The notes under the pieces were generated by a model that saw only the letters and a list, made by a program, of their open reading frames with translations, searched no databases and was not told where the DNA came from. The position numbers and the translations under genes are program-made. A stretch of 64,000 nucleotides of DNA from WHSW01 sp963777775 (lineage in GTDB: Bacteria; Actinomycetota; Thermoleophilia; Solirubrobacterales; 70-9), in NCBI GenBank assembly GCA_963777775.1, contig CAVZRL010000005.1, positions 124,001 through 188,000 on the forward strand, given 5' to 3'. Below, piece after piece: positions 8,623 to 16,678 of this stretch; the first letter of the stretch is position 1, and every line of letters begins with the position of its first letter.

Positions 8623-9039
8623 GTGGCCGCCCGCCGACTGATCATGATCATGCTCGCCCTGCTGGTGCTCTCGAGCGTCGCCGCGGCGCTGGTGCCGATC
8701 GATCGCGAGGCGTTGCGCGACACCTCGACCCCCACCGTCCCCCCCACACCGCAGCCGGCGGGCAAGTTGATCGAGGCCGAGGTCGACGCCGGCGCCGCAC
8801 AGCCGAAGCGAATCGAGCTCCGGCTCGGCGACAGCCTGGCGTTGACGGTCAGGTCGCGCTCTCCCGGGCTGGTCGAGATCGTCGGGCTCGGGCTGACCGA
8901 GGACGTCGACCCGCACGCGCCCGCGGTCTTCGACCTGCGCCCATATGAGCGCGGCAGCTACCCGGTGCAGCTGGTCGGGACCGAGCGGCGGCGCATCGCC
9001 GTGATCGAGGTCGGCGCCGCGCGGCGCCCTGCCTCCTAG
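8623..9039 (+). CDS. Small exported or membrane-anchored protein of unknown function
   Basis: 138 aa starting at GTG with GAGG a few bases upstream. A signal peptide or anchor covers about residues 4-24 (RLIMIMLALLVLSSVAAALV), followed by a Pro/Thr-rich linker and a beta-rich domain of about 85 residues with IELRLGDSLALTVRS and APAVFDLRPYERGSYPV. The domain layout (strand-rich, ending in a basic-residue strand) recalls cupredoxin- or Ig-like folds, but no metal ligands are visible. It is transcribed away from pilA and converges with the MBL-fold gene, overlapping it by 4 bp at the 3' ends. Function unknown. Confidence 0.7.
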   Translation: MAARRLIMIMLALLVLSSVAAALVPIDREALRDTSTPTVPPTPQPAGKLIEAEVDAGAAQPKRIELRLGDSLALTVRSRSPGLVEIVGLGLTEDVDPHAPAVFDLRPYERGSYPVQLVGTERRRIAVIEVGAARRPAS

Positions 9040-9806
9040 CCCGGGCCGAGCTCGAGCGACTCGCCGGGTTCGAGGGGCCTGGCCGCGACCCCGGGGGCGA
9101 GCTCGGCGACCGCGTCGGCGAAGTGCCGTGCCGGCGCGTGCAGGAGCTCGGCGCGACGCCTGCCGAGACCGATCCGCAGCAGCGTTCCCCAGTGGATCGG
9201 GATCGCGAGCCTCGGCCGCAAGATCGCCGCCGCCTTGGCCGCCGAGCGCGGGTCGAGGTGACCTGCGCCGAGCCGCGGGCCCCAGCCGCCGATCGGAAGC
9301 AGCGCCACGTCGAGCCCGCCGGCGATCTCCTCCATGCCGTCGAAGAGGTCGGTGTCGCCGGCGAAGTAGACACGGCGGCGCTCCGCGCGCAGGTCGAAGC
9401 CGACCGCCTCGAGCTCGGGGCCGAGCGGGTAGCGGCGTCCGTCATGGACCGCAGGCGTGGCGGTGACCTCGACCGCGCCGATCCGCGTGCTCGCCCCGGA
9501 GGCGAGCTCGATCGGGTTCGTGAACCCGCGCCGGCGAAGCGCCCTCGCGCCGCCGGCCGGGACGATGACGGGCAGGGCCTTGTCGAGCCTGCGCAGGGAG
9601 CCGAAGTCGAGGTGGTCGTAGTGCAGATGGGAGATCAGCACCGCGTCGAGGCGTTCGCAGACCTCGGCCGCGGGCTCGGCCGACCAGCGGCGGATGTGCA
9701 GCAGGCGCGAGCCGAGCACCGGATCGGTGAGCAGTCGCGTGCCCGCGAGCTCGATCAGCACGGTGGCGTGGCCGACGAACGTGATCCGGTCGCCGGCCGC
9801 GCTCAT
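9036..9806 (-). CDS. MBL-fold metal-dependent hydrolase (UlaG/YtnP-like)
   Basis: 256 aa. The metal site is SHLHYDH (HxHxDH) at about residue 57, with ITFVGHATVLIEL at the N-terminus, FAGDTDLFDG in the middle and AIPIHWGTL near the C-terminus. This is the pattern of the UlaG-like / NAPE-PLD-like branch of metallo-beta-lactamase-fold hydrolases, which act on lactones, phospholipids or other esters in the cytoplasm. The ATG at 9806 overlaps the stop of the preceding membrane protein (ATGA), so the two are coupled; a lipid-related substrate is possible given that partner but is only inferred. Confidence 0.9.
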   Translation of the reverse strand: MSAAGDRITFVGHATVLIELAGTRLLTDPVLGSRLLHIRRWSAEPAAEVCERLDAVLISHLHYDHLDFGSLRRLDKALPVIVPAGGARALRRRGFTNPIELASGASTRIGAVEVTATPAVHDGRRYPLGPELEAVGFDLRAERRRVYFAGDTDLFDGMEEIAGGLDVALLPIGGWGPRLGAGHLDPRSAAKAAAILRPRLAIPIHWGTLLRIGLGRRRAELLHAPARHFADAVAELAPGVAARPLEPGESLELGPG

Positions 9807-11011
9807 CCGGCGCTCGTCGCCGCGGCGTAGCGCCGCTTGTGCAGCGCGAAGCCGACGAGCCCGGCGGGAAGCTGAAGCCAGTAGGCGAACAGCCGGTAGG
9901 CGAACGTCGCCAGGACGGCGTTGCCGGCCCCGACCCCGGCCAAGGCGAGCATCGCCGTCAGCCCCGCCTCGACAAAGCCGAGCCCGCCCGGGGTGACCGG
10001 GATCTGGGCCAGGACCTGGGCGGCGCAGAAGGCGAGCAGGACGAGAGCCGGGCGCGGCGTCGCGCCGACCGCCGCCAGCGCCGCGAGCAGGGTTGCGAAG
10101 TCGAACGCCCAGCGGCCGACCGTCGCGACGACCGCCTGTTTCCAGTTCGGGCCCAAGGTGGAGAGCAGCTTGTCGCGCTCGCTGCGCAGCCGGTCGGGCA
10201 GCCGGCGCAGCGGCTCGGATCGCCGCCGCAGCCGGTTGCGGACCGCCTGCACCGCCCGCCCGGCCAGCTCCAGCGGGCGGTCGAAGGCGAGCAGCGCGAC
10301 TGCGGCGCCGAGCAGGAGCGCGAACACGACGATCCCGATCAGCGTCGCCTCGATCAGGTTGCGGTCGACCGAGCCGCGCAGGAAGCTCGGCACGGCGAGC
10401 ACCGGAAGCGCCAGCACGACAGCGAAGGTGAGCAGGTTGACCGCGGTGATCCCGGCGACCGTACGCCCGCGCTCGAGCCCGGCGTCGACCAGCATCCGGT
10501 ACTGAAGCGCCGCTCCGACAGCGCCGCCGGCGGGGGCGATCTTGCTGAGCGCGTTGCCGGCGAGCTGGGACTCGATCACGTCCGCCCAGCGGGCACGGTG
10601 CAGGGCGAGGCGCTGAACCGCCCAGAGGCAGGCCAGCGCCCCGGCCTGGAGGACGAGCATCGCCGCGAACCACGGCCAGTCGATCCGGTCGAGGTCCTCC
10701 CAGGAGCCGAGCACGTCGAGCAGGCTCGGCGCGACCAGGTAGAGCGAGACGCCGGTGATCGCCAGCCAGACGATCGTCCGCCGCAGGCTCGGCGCGCCGG
10801 TCTGCGCCTCCGACTCCCCGCGCTCGATCTCGAGCTCGGCGTCGGCGCGCTCGGAGATCGCCTGCTCGACCCGGTCACCGAGCGATTCGCGTTCGCCGCG
10901 ACGGGGCGGGCTAATCGCCGCGGGCCCTGCTCCCCCCGAGCCAGGAGGCGAGGTCGATGAAGAAGGCGAAGGCGACGATGAACCACTCGAACCCCGACAC
11001 CTCGTTGGCAC
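9803..11011 (-). CDS. UPF0104 / lysylphosphatidylglycerol-synthase transmembrane-domain (flippase-like) protein
   Basis: About 370 aa of recognisable protein with eight or so membrane segments; ALSKIAPAGGAVGAALQYRM and QIPVTPGGLGFVEAGLTAML are hallmark stretches of the MprF-type flippase domain. It probably moves a lipid or lipid-linked sugar across the membrane. The listed start is the only canonical one (GTG 11011), but the first ~33 residues are a Ser/Pro-rich reading of the upstream gene in another frame. The natural N-terminus is probably near 10915, where the in-frame codon is ATT overlapping the upstream TAG stop. The gene is coupled to the MBL hydrolase by ATGA. Confidence 0.85.
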   Translation of the reverse strand: MPTRCRGSSGSSSPSPSSSTSPPGSGGAGPAAISPPRRGERESLGDRVEQAISERADAELEIERGESEAQTGAPSLRRTIVWLAITGVSLYLVAPSLLDVLGSWEDLDRIDWPWFAAMLVLQAGALACLWAVQRLALHRARWADVIESQLAGNALSKIAPAGGAVGAALQYRMLVDAGLERGRTVAGITAVNLLTFAVVLALPVLAVPSFLRGSVDRNLIEATLIGIVVFALLLGAAVALLAFDRPLELAGRAVQAVRNRLRRRSEPLRRLPDRLRSERDKLLSTLGPNWKQAVVATVGRWAFDFATLLAALAAVGATPRPALVLLAFCAAQVLAQIPVTPGGLGFVEAGLTAMLALAGVGAGNAVLATFAYRLFAYWLQLPAGLVGFALHKRRYAAATSAG

Positions 11012-11183
11012 CCGAGACCCACATCACCGCGTAGGCGAGCGTCGTCCAGGGGAGGAGGAAGAAGCCGAGCAGCGGCACGATCCACTCCTCGTAGGCGTCC
11101 TCGAGCACGTCGCTGAAGAGCCAGAGGAAGAACAGCGCCAGCCGCGGCGAGATCAGCGCGAGGAGGGCGACCAGGCAGGGCAT
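10911..11183 (-). CDS. Small conserved two- or three-helix membrane protein
   Basis: 90 aa, ATG start, almost entirely hydrophobic: residues about 3-24, 34-56 and 66-84 can each span the membrane, with charged turns (DVLEDAYEEW and NEVSGFEW). No motif known to me. It lies immediately upstream of the flippase-like protein and the true overlap depends on where that gene starts. It may be a partner subunit, but nothing in the sequence proves this. Confidence 0.7.
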   Translation of the reverse strand: MPCLVALLALISPRLALFFLWLFSDVLEDAYEEWIVPLLGFFLLPWTTLAYAVMWVSGANEVSGFEWFIVAFAFFIDLASWLGGSRARGD

Positions 11184-11239
11184 CAGCGAATCCTATCCGC
11201 GGCGCAGGCGGGTGGGACGAGACAGGGGTCGAGCCGGGG

Positions 11240-12133
11240 TCAGCCGGCCCTGAAGATGCCGAGGGCGCCGATGTCCGCCCAGCGGAAGGCGTGGGTGACG
11301 AACGGATAGCCACCCAGCTCGTCGAACTCGAGCTCGAAGACCGCGCCGCCGCCCGCCGGCACGTAGTAGGTCGAGACCCCGCTCAGCACGTTGGCCGGGT
11401 TGCCGTCCGGCTGCACGGTGTCGAAGATCTCGCCGACGACGTGGAAGTCGCTCCCCAGCGTCGGCCCGGCGGCGACCACGTAGATTCGCTGCGGCTCGCC
11501 GACCGCGACCTCGACCGGCCTGTTGCGGTACTGGAAGGCGCGGCCGTTGAAGGCGGTGAAGGTCGGCGGGCGGGTCTGCATCGCCTTGTAGCTGGGCCGG
11601 ATCTTGCCCTTCTTCACCTTGCCGTAGAACTCGCTCTGGACCAGCACCGTCTCGTTGGCGGGCGGCGGGCCCGCCGCCGGATCGACGATGATCGCGCCGT
11701 ACATCCCCATCCCGATGTGCTGGAGCACCGGGCTGGTCCCGCAGTGGTACATGAACACCCCGGGCCGCTCGACCACGAACGAGAACGTCTTCGTCTCGCC
11801 GGGGGCGACGTCGGCGAACGCGACCTGCGGCGATGCCTGCGCGGCGTGGAAGTCGACCGAGTGCGCGATGTGATGGTCGGCGTTGTGCAGGGTGACCTCG
11901 AGCGTGTCGCCCTCCCGTGCCCGGACCACCGGCCCCGGGACGGTGCCGTTGAAAGTCCACGCCTTCATCTTCACCCCGTCGGCGACCTTCACCTTCTGGT
12001 GCTTGGCGACCAGGTCGACGGCGACGACGTCGGCCGCGGCGCGCTCGACTGCCGCACCGCATGCGATCACGAGGGCGCCCCCGAGCAGCGCGAGTAGACG
12101 GACACGGAACGCGGACAAGGCAACGGAGATCAC
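11240..12133 (-). CDS. nirK: Copper-containing nitrite reductase-like two-domain multicopper protein
   Basis: 297 aa with a signal peptide at residues about 8-30. Start GTG 12133 has AGGGGG upstream; the frame runs on into pilC but that part is a shadow. Domain 1 has the ligand set of AniA/NirK proteins: AHSVDFHAA (type 1 and type 2 His) and MYHCGTSPVLQHIGMGMYGA (type 2 His, type 1 Cys, His and Met). Domain 2 ends with PFVTHAFRWADIGALGIF, carrying the His that completes the type 2 site in the trimer. NirK reduces nitrite to NO in the periplasm or cell exterior. It is somewhat shorter than classical NirK and could be a related oxidase; no other denitrification gene is nearby. Confidence 0.75.
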   Translation of the reverse strand: MISVALSAFRVRLLALLGGALVIACGAAVERAAADVVAVDLVAKHQKVKVADGVKMKAWTFNGTVPGPVVRAREGDTLEVTLHNADHHIAHSVDFHAAQASPQVAFADVAPGETKTFSFVVERPGVFMYHCGTSPVLQHIGMGMYGAIIVDPAAGPPPANETVLVQSEFYGKVKKGKIRPSYKAMQTRPPTFTAFNGRAFQYRNRPVEVAVGEPQRIYVVAAGPTLGSDFHVVGEIFDTVQPDGNPANVLSGVSTYYVPAGGGAVFELEFDELGGYPFVTHAFRWADIGALGIFRAG

Positions 12134-12237
12134 TGGAACCCCCTCGTGGTCGGCTGCGCCGACGCTAGCTTTGCCGGCGCGCCCCACGCATCGGTACCGG
12201 CCCCTGGGACGCGCTCGGGTGCGACTACTGAGCCGCG

Positions 12238-13470
12238 CTAGCGGATGTTGTCGTAGAGGCTGAAGATCGGCAGGTACATCGAGATCACGATGAAGCCGAC
12301 GATCCCGCCGACGAACATGATCATCACCGGCTCGATCAGCGAGGTCAGCGCCTTGACCTTGGCGTCGACCTCGGCGTCGTAGAAGTCGGCGACCTTCTCG
12401 AGCATCGTCTCGAGCTGGCCGGAGTCCTCGCCGACCGAGATCATCTGCGAGACCATCGCCGGGAAGACCGGGTGCTCGGTCAGCGGGCGCGAGATCGTGC
12501 CACCGCGCTTGACCGAGGCGTAGACGTCGTCCATCGCCTCCTGGATCACCGCGTTGCCGGCCGTCTGGCCCGAGATCTGGATCGCCTGCAGGATCGGGAC
12601 GCCGGAGGCGACCGTGCCCGAGAAGGTCCGCGACCAGCGCGCCAGCGCCACCTTCTCGACGATGTCGCCGATGTGGAACGGCAGGCGCAGCTTGAGCCGG
12701 TCCCACTGCAGACGGCCGCGCTCGGTCTTCTTCCAGCGCAGGAAGGCGTAGGTCGCAAGCGCGATCGCCGGCAGGATGATGAACCACTTGCCGGTGATGA
12801 AGTCCGAGACCCCGACCGTGATCTGGGTCATCAACGGGAGCTCGGAATCGCCGCCGCTCTCCTCGGCGATCTCCTCGAAGATCCCGACGAAGACCGGGAC
12901 GATGAAGGCGACGACCACGATCATCACCACCAGCGCAAGCGTGAAGACGACCGCCGGGTACATCAGCGCCGACTTGACCTGGCGGCGCAGGGCGTCGAGC
13001 TTCTCGAGCTGGTACGCGACCCGGTCGAGGGCGTCCTCGAGCCGCCCCGATCCCTCCCCGGCGTAAACCATCGAGCGGTAGAGCGGGTCGAAGACGCCCG
13101 GCTGTCTCTCCATCGCGACGGCCACCGAGCTGCCCGCCTCGACGTCCTGGCGGACGCTGACCACCGCCGCCTTCAGCATCTCGTCCTCGGTCTGCTCCTC
13201 GAGCGTGTAGAGGGAGCGCAGCATCGGCATCCCCGAGTTGATCAGGGTCGCGAACTGGCGCGAGAAGACCGAGAGGTTGCGCAGGTTGACGCTCTTGAAG
13301 CGCTGGAAGACCGATTCGAGCTTCAGCGACTCGCGCTTCTCGGAGACGTCGAGGACGATCAGCCCGCGTTGGCGAAGCTGCTCGCTGACCTGCGACTTCG
13401 AGGCCGCCTCGAGCTCGCCGCGAGCCGGGACGCCCGCGAGGTCGACGGCGCGGAAGGCGAACGTTCCCAT
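12238..13470 (-). CDS. pilC: PilC, type IV pilus inner-membrane platform protein
   Basis: 410 aa, the usual family length, with two GspF domains. Repeat one contains FSRQFATLINSGMPMLRSL and repeat two has RTFSGTVASGVPILQAI. Three membrane segments (around 165-190, 215-235 and 375-400) separate them, and the tail SLIEPVMIMFVGGIVGFI is characteristic. PilC couples the PilB and PilT motors to pilin entry or exit. The N-terminal MGTFAFRAVDLAGVPARGEL is the normal beginning of this family. It follows pilT by 3 bp, the end of block B (pilB-pilT-pilC). Confidence 0.95.
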   Translation of the reverse strand: MGTFAFRAVDLAGVPARGELEAASKSQVSEQLRQRGLIVLDVSEKRESLKLESVFQRFKSVNLRNLSVFSRQFATLINSGMPMLRSLYTLEEQTEDEMLKAAVVSVRQDVEAGSSVAVAMERQPGVFDPLYRSMVYAGEGSGRLEDALDRVAYQLEKLDALRRQVKSALMYPAVVFTLALVVMIVVVAFIVPVFVGIFEEIAEESGGDSELPLMTQITVGVSDFITGKWFIILPAIALATYAFLRWKKTERGRLQWDRLKLRLPFHIGDIVEKVALARWSRTFSGTVASGVPILQAIQISGQTAGNAVIQEAMDDVYASVKRGGTISRPLTEHPVFPAMVSQMISVGEDSGQLETMLEKVADFYDAEVDAKVKALTSLIEPVMIMFVGGIVGFIVISMYLPIFSLYDNIR

Positions 13471-13473
13471 CGC

Positions 13474-14586
13474 CTAGGCGGCCCCGACCGGGACCCGCTG
13501 CTGTGAGCCGCTGATTGCCTGCGTACCGCCGAGCAAACGGCCGAGCTCCTCGGGGATCGAGGCACGCTGCTCGGCGAGCTTGCGGTCGATCTTGCCCATC
13601 CGCACGAGCTGGGCGAGGTGGGCGTCCATGGTCTGCATCCCGGAGGCGCCGGAGGTCTGCAGCGCCGAGTAGATCTGGTGCGTCTTGCCCTCGCGGATCA
13701 GGTTGCGGATCGCCGGCGTCGGGACCAGTACCTCGCAGCCGACGATCCGGGTCGAGCCGTCGACGGTCGGCAAGAGCTGCTGGGTGATGATCCCCTGGAG
13801 CGCGATCGAGAGCTGCATCCGCACCTGGTGCTGCTGGTGCGGCGGGAAGACGTCGATGATCCGGTCGATCGTCTGCGCGGTCGACTGGGTGTGCAGGGTG
13901 GCGAACACGAGGTGGCCGGTCTCGGCCGCGGTCAGGGCAGTCGAGATCGTCTCCAGGTCGCGCATCTCGCCGACCAGGATCACGTCGGGGTCCTCGCGCA
14001 GCGCCGACTTCAGGGCGCTGGCGAAGTCCTTGGCGTCGGAGCCGATCTCGCGCTGGTTGATCAGGCAGCGCTTGTGGCGGTGCAGGAACTCGATCGGGTC
14101 CTCGATCGTGAGGATGTGCTCCTCGCGCTCCCCGTTGATCATGTCGATCATCGAGGCGAGCGAGGTCGACTTGCCCGACCCGGTCGGCCCGGTGACGAGC
14201 ACGAAGCCGCGCGGCTTGCGGGTGAACTCCGACAGCACCGCCGGTAGGCCGAGCTCGTCGAGGGACCTGATCTCGTTCGGGACGAGCCGGAACGCGGCGC
14301 TGATCGAGCCGCGCTGGAAGAAGACGTTGACGCGGAAGCGCGCCACCTCGGGGATCGAGTAGGCGAAATCGAGCTGCTGGTCGTTCTCGAACCGCTTGCG
14401 CTGGCTGTCGTTGAGCATCGAGTAGACGATCTCGCGGGTGTCCTGCGGGGTCAGCTCGGGGTAGTCGTCGAGCGCCGCGATCGAGCCGCGGACGCGGACC
14501 GCCGGCGGAAACCCGGGCGAGAGGTGGACGTCGGAGGCCCGGACCTCGACCATGCGCGAGAGAACCGATGCGAAATCGAGGCTCAC
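13474..14586 (-). CDS. pilT: PilT, twitching-motility retraction ATPase
   Basis: 370 aa hexameric ATPase. N-terminal ASDVHLSPGFPPAVRVRG is the PilT/GspE N2 signature. Walker A is GPTGSGKSTS, the Asp box LTIEDPIEFLH, Walker B ALREDPDVILVGEMRD, the His box AETGHLVFATLHTQSTAQ. The C-terminus lacks the AIRNLIRE-GKxxQ motif only in detail: AIRNLIREGKTHQIYSALQT is present, a PilT-specific feature, so this is the retraction motor and not a second PilB. It lies between pilB (164 bp away) and pilC. Confidence 0.95.
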   Translation of the reverse strand: MSLDFASVLSRMVEVRASDVHLSPGFPPAVRVRGSIAALDDYPELTPQDTREIVYSMLNDSQRKRFENDQQLDFAYSIPEVARFRVNVFFQRGSISAAFRLVPNEIRSLDELGLPAVLSEFTRKPRGFVLVTGPTGSGKSTSLASMIDMINGEREEHILTIEDPIEFLHRHKRCLINQREIGSDAKDFASALKSALREDPDVILVGEMRDLETISTALTAAETGHLVFATLHTQSTAQTIDRIIDVFPPHQQHQVRMQLSIALQGIITQQLLPTVDGSTRIVGCEVLVPTPAIRNLIREGKTHQIYSALQTSGASGMQTMDAHLAQLVRMGKIDRKLAEQRASIPEELGRLLGGTQAISGSQQRVPVGAA

Positions 14587-14750
14587 GCCGACTTTGTCGT
14601 CAGGTGGCGGCCGAAGCTTGAGCGCCGGCGAGTCTCGCCCCCCGAGCTCGCCCGCGCCGGGCTCGACGACCGAGCCGAATCGGGCCCGGGTCGGAGGCCG
14701 TCCGTTCGCGGACCCAATCAGCGGGCGACGATCTGGCGGTCCAGATGTAG

Positions 14751-16541
14751 CTAGACGGCGACCCGGGCGATCTCGGCGATCGAGGTCACGCCGGCGCGCG
14801 CCTTGACGAGCCCGTCCTCTCGCAGGCTCACCATCCCCTGTTCGCGGGCGACAGTGGTGATCTCCGCCTCCGACGCGCCGTTCACGGTCAACTCCTTGAT
14901 CTCCTCGGTCATCGTCATCACCGAGAACAACCCGATTCGCCCCCTATAACCAGTGCGGTTGCAGCGGCCGCATCCAACCGACTCGTAGACTTCAACGTCG
15001 GCGCCGACCCGGAAGCCTGCCTCGTTGAGCGCCGCTTGGGGGACCACCGTGCGACGCTTACAATGCGGGCACAACTTGCGGGCCAAGCGTTGAGCGACTA
15101 CGCAGTCGACCGCCGAGGCCGTGAGGAAGCTCTCGATCCCCATCTTCGCCAGCCGGCTGATCGTCCCCGGGGCGTCGTTGGTGTGCAGGGTCGAGAGCAC
15201 CAGGTGGCCGGTCAGCGCCGACTCGATCGCGATCCGCGCGGTCTCGGAGTCGCGGATCTCTCCGACCATGATGATGTCGGGGTCCGCGCGCAGGATCGAG
15301 CGCAGGCCGGCGGCGAAGGTCAGCCCCGCCTTCGGGTTGACGTTGATCTGGTTCACCCCGTCGATTCGGTACTCGACGGGATCCTCGATCGTGATGATGT
15401 TCGTCTCGACGCTGTTGACCTCGTCGAGCGAGGCGTAGAGCGTCGTCGACTTGCCCGACCCGGTCGGCCCGGTGACCAGCACCGCCCCGTGCGCCTTCGA
15501 GATCGCGGTCGAGAAGTTGAGCCGGCCCTCGCCGTCCATGCCCAGCTCGTCGAGCGAGCGCAGCGCCTGCTCCTTGTCGAGGATGCGGATCGTCGCCCCC
15601 TCGCCGCGCTGGGTCGGCAGGGTCGTGATTCGCAGGTCGACCTTGCGCCCCTCGACGTTGACGCTGACCCGCCCGTCCTGGGGCACGCGCTTCTCGGCGA
15701 TGTCGAGCTCGCTCATGATCTTGATCCGGGAGATCACCCCGGAGATCATCCGCTTCGGCACCCGCGCGGCTTCGCTGAGCACGCCGTCGACGCGGAACCG
15801 GACCCGCATCTCGTCCTCGCCCGCCTCGAAGTGGATGTCGGAGGCGCCCTCGCTCGCCGCCTGGCCGAGGACCGAGTAGACGAGCTTGATCACCGGCGCG
15901 TCGCCCGCCGACTCTCGCAGCTCTGTGACGTCGCCGAGCTCCTCCTCGACCTCCTCCCCAACCGCCTCGGTTACCGCGCTCTCGAGTGTGTTCAGGCGCC
16001 GGATCAGGGCTTCGATGTCGTCGGCGGCGGCGACCGCGGCCTTGGCGTTGAGTCCGGTGATCATGTGGATGTCGTCGATCGCGAGCACGTTCGCCGGATC
16101 GACGATTGCGACCAGCAGCGTTCCGGTGTCCACGTAGCCGACCGGGACCGCCTGGTAGCGCCGCGCCGCCGGGACCGAGAGCAGGTTCGCGGCGCCCATG
16201 TCGACGTGGTACGCGTTGAGGTCGATGTGGTCGAGCCCGTAGCGCTCGGCTACCGCGCGCGAGAGCTGGTCGGGATCGATCACCTTGCGCTCGACCAGGA
16301 GCTGGTCGGGGGTGCGCCCGGCTTCGCGGCTCTCCTCGATCACCTCGTCGACCCGCTCCCGGCTCGCGTAGCCGAGCTCGACGATCAGATCGGTGAGGAA
16401 CATCGCCGAGTTTCCGGACCCCAGTGGTGGGGTTAGGCCCGGGACCTGGCTGACCCCGTCGAGCTCGAGCTTGCGCGCGGTGGCCTCACTCCCCCCTGAT
16501 GGAACCTGCCGGAGGTGTCCGGGACGCTTGTCGGTCGCCAT
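14751..16541 (-). CDS. pilB: PilB, type IV pilus extension ATPase with MshEN domain
   Basis: 596 aa. After a variable 45-residue N-terminus comes a MshEN domain (FLTDLIVELGYASRERVDEV, ERKVIDPDQLSRAVAERYGL), a fold that in other PilB/MshE proteins binds c-di-GMP. The ATPase half has Walker A GPTGSGKSTTLYASL, Asp box IEDPVEYRIDGVNQINVN, Walker B LRADPDIIMVGEIRD and His box LTGHLVLSTLHTNDAPG. A four-cysteine zinc site is split between LCPHCKRR and CGRCNRTGYRGRIG, as in GspE/PilB. The protein powers pilin polymerisation through PilC. An internal start at MFLTDLIVEL is possible. Confidence 0.96.
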   Translation of the reverse strand: MATDKRPGHLRQVPSGGSEATARKLELDGVSQVPGLTPPLGSGNSAMFLTDLIVELGYASRERVDEVIEESREAGRTPDQLLVERKVIDPDQLSRAVAERYGLDHIDLNAYHVDMGAANLLSVPAARRYQAVPVGYVDTGTLLVAIVDPANVLAIDDIHMITGLNAKAAVAAADDIEALIRRLNTLESAVTEAVGEEVEEELGDVTELRESAGDAPVIKLVYSVLGQAASEGASDIHFEAGEDEMRVRFRVDGVLSEAARVPKRMISGVISRIKIMSELDIAEKRVPQDGRVSVNVEGRKVDLRITTLPTQRGEGATIRILDKEQALRSLDELGMDGEGRLNFSTAISKAHGAVLVTGPTGSGKSTTLYASLDEVNSVETNIITIEDPVEYRIDGVNQINVNPKAGLTFAAGLRSILRADPDIIMVGEIRDSETARIAIESALTGHLVLSTLHTNDAPGTISRLAKMGIESFLTASAVDCVVAQRLARKLCPHCKRRTVVPQAALNEAGFRVGADVEVYESVGCGRCNRTGYRGRIGLFSVMTMTEEIKELTVNGASEAEITTVAREQGMVSLREDGLVKARAGVTSIAEIARVAV

Positions 16542-16678
16542 CTGTCTCTAGACCTCGCGAGCGGTCTGCACTACGTGCAGTTCCTCAATGGCATCGGCGG
16601 CCGGGGAGGCGGACTTGAGGCCTGCGGACGGCGCCGCAGCCCGGCTTGCCGGGCGAATCGAACCGCCTCGGACACCAG

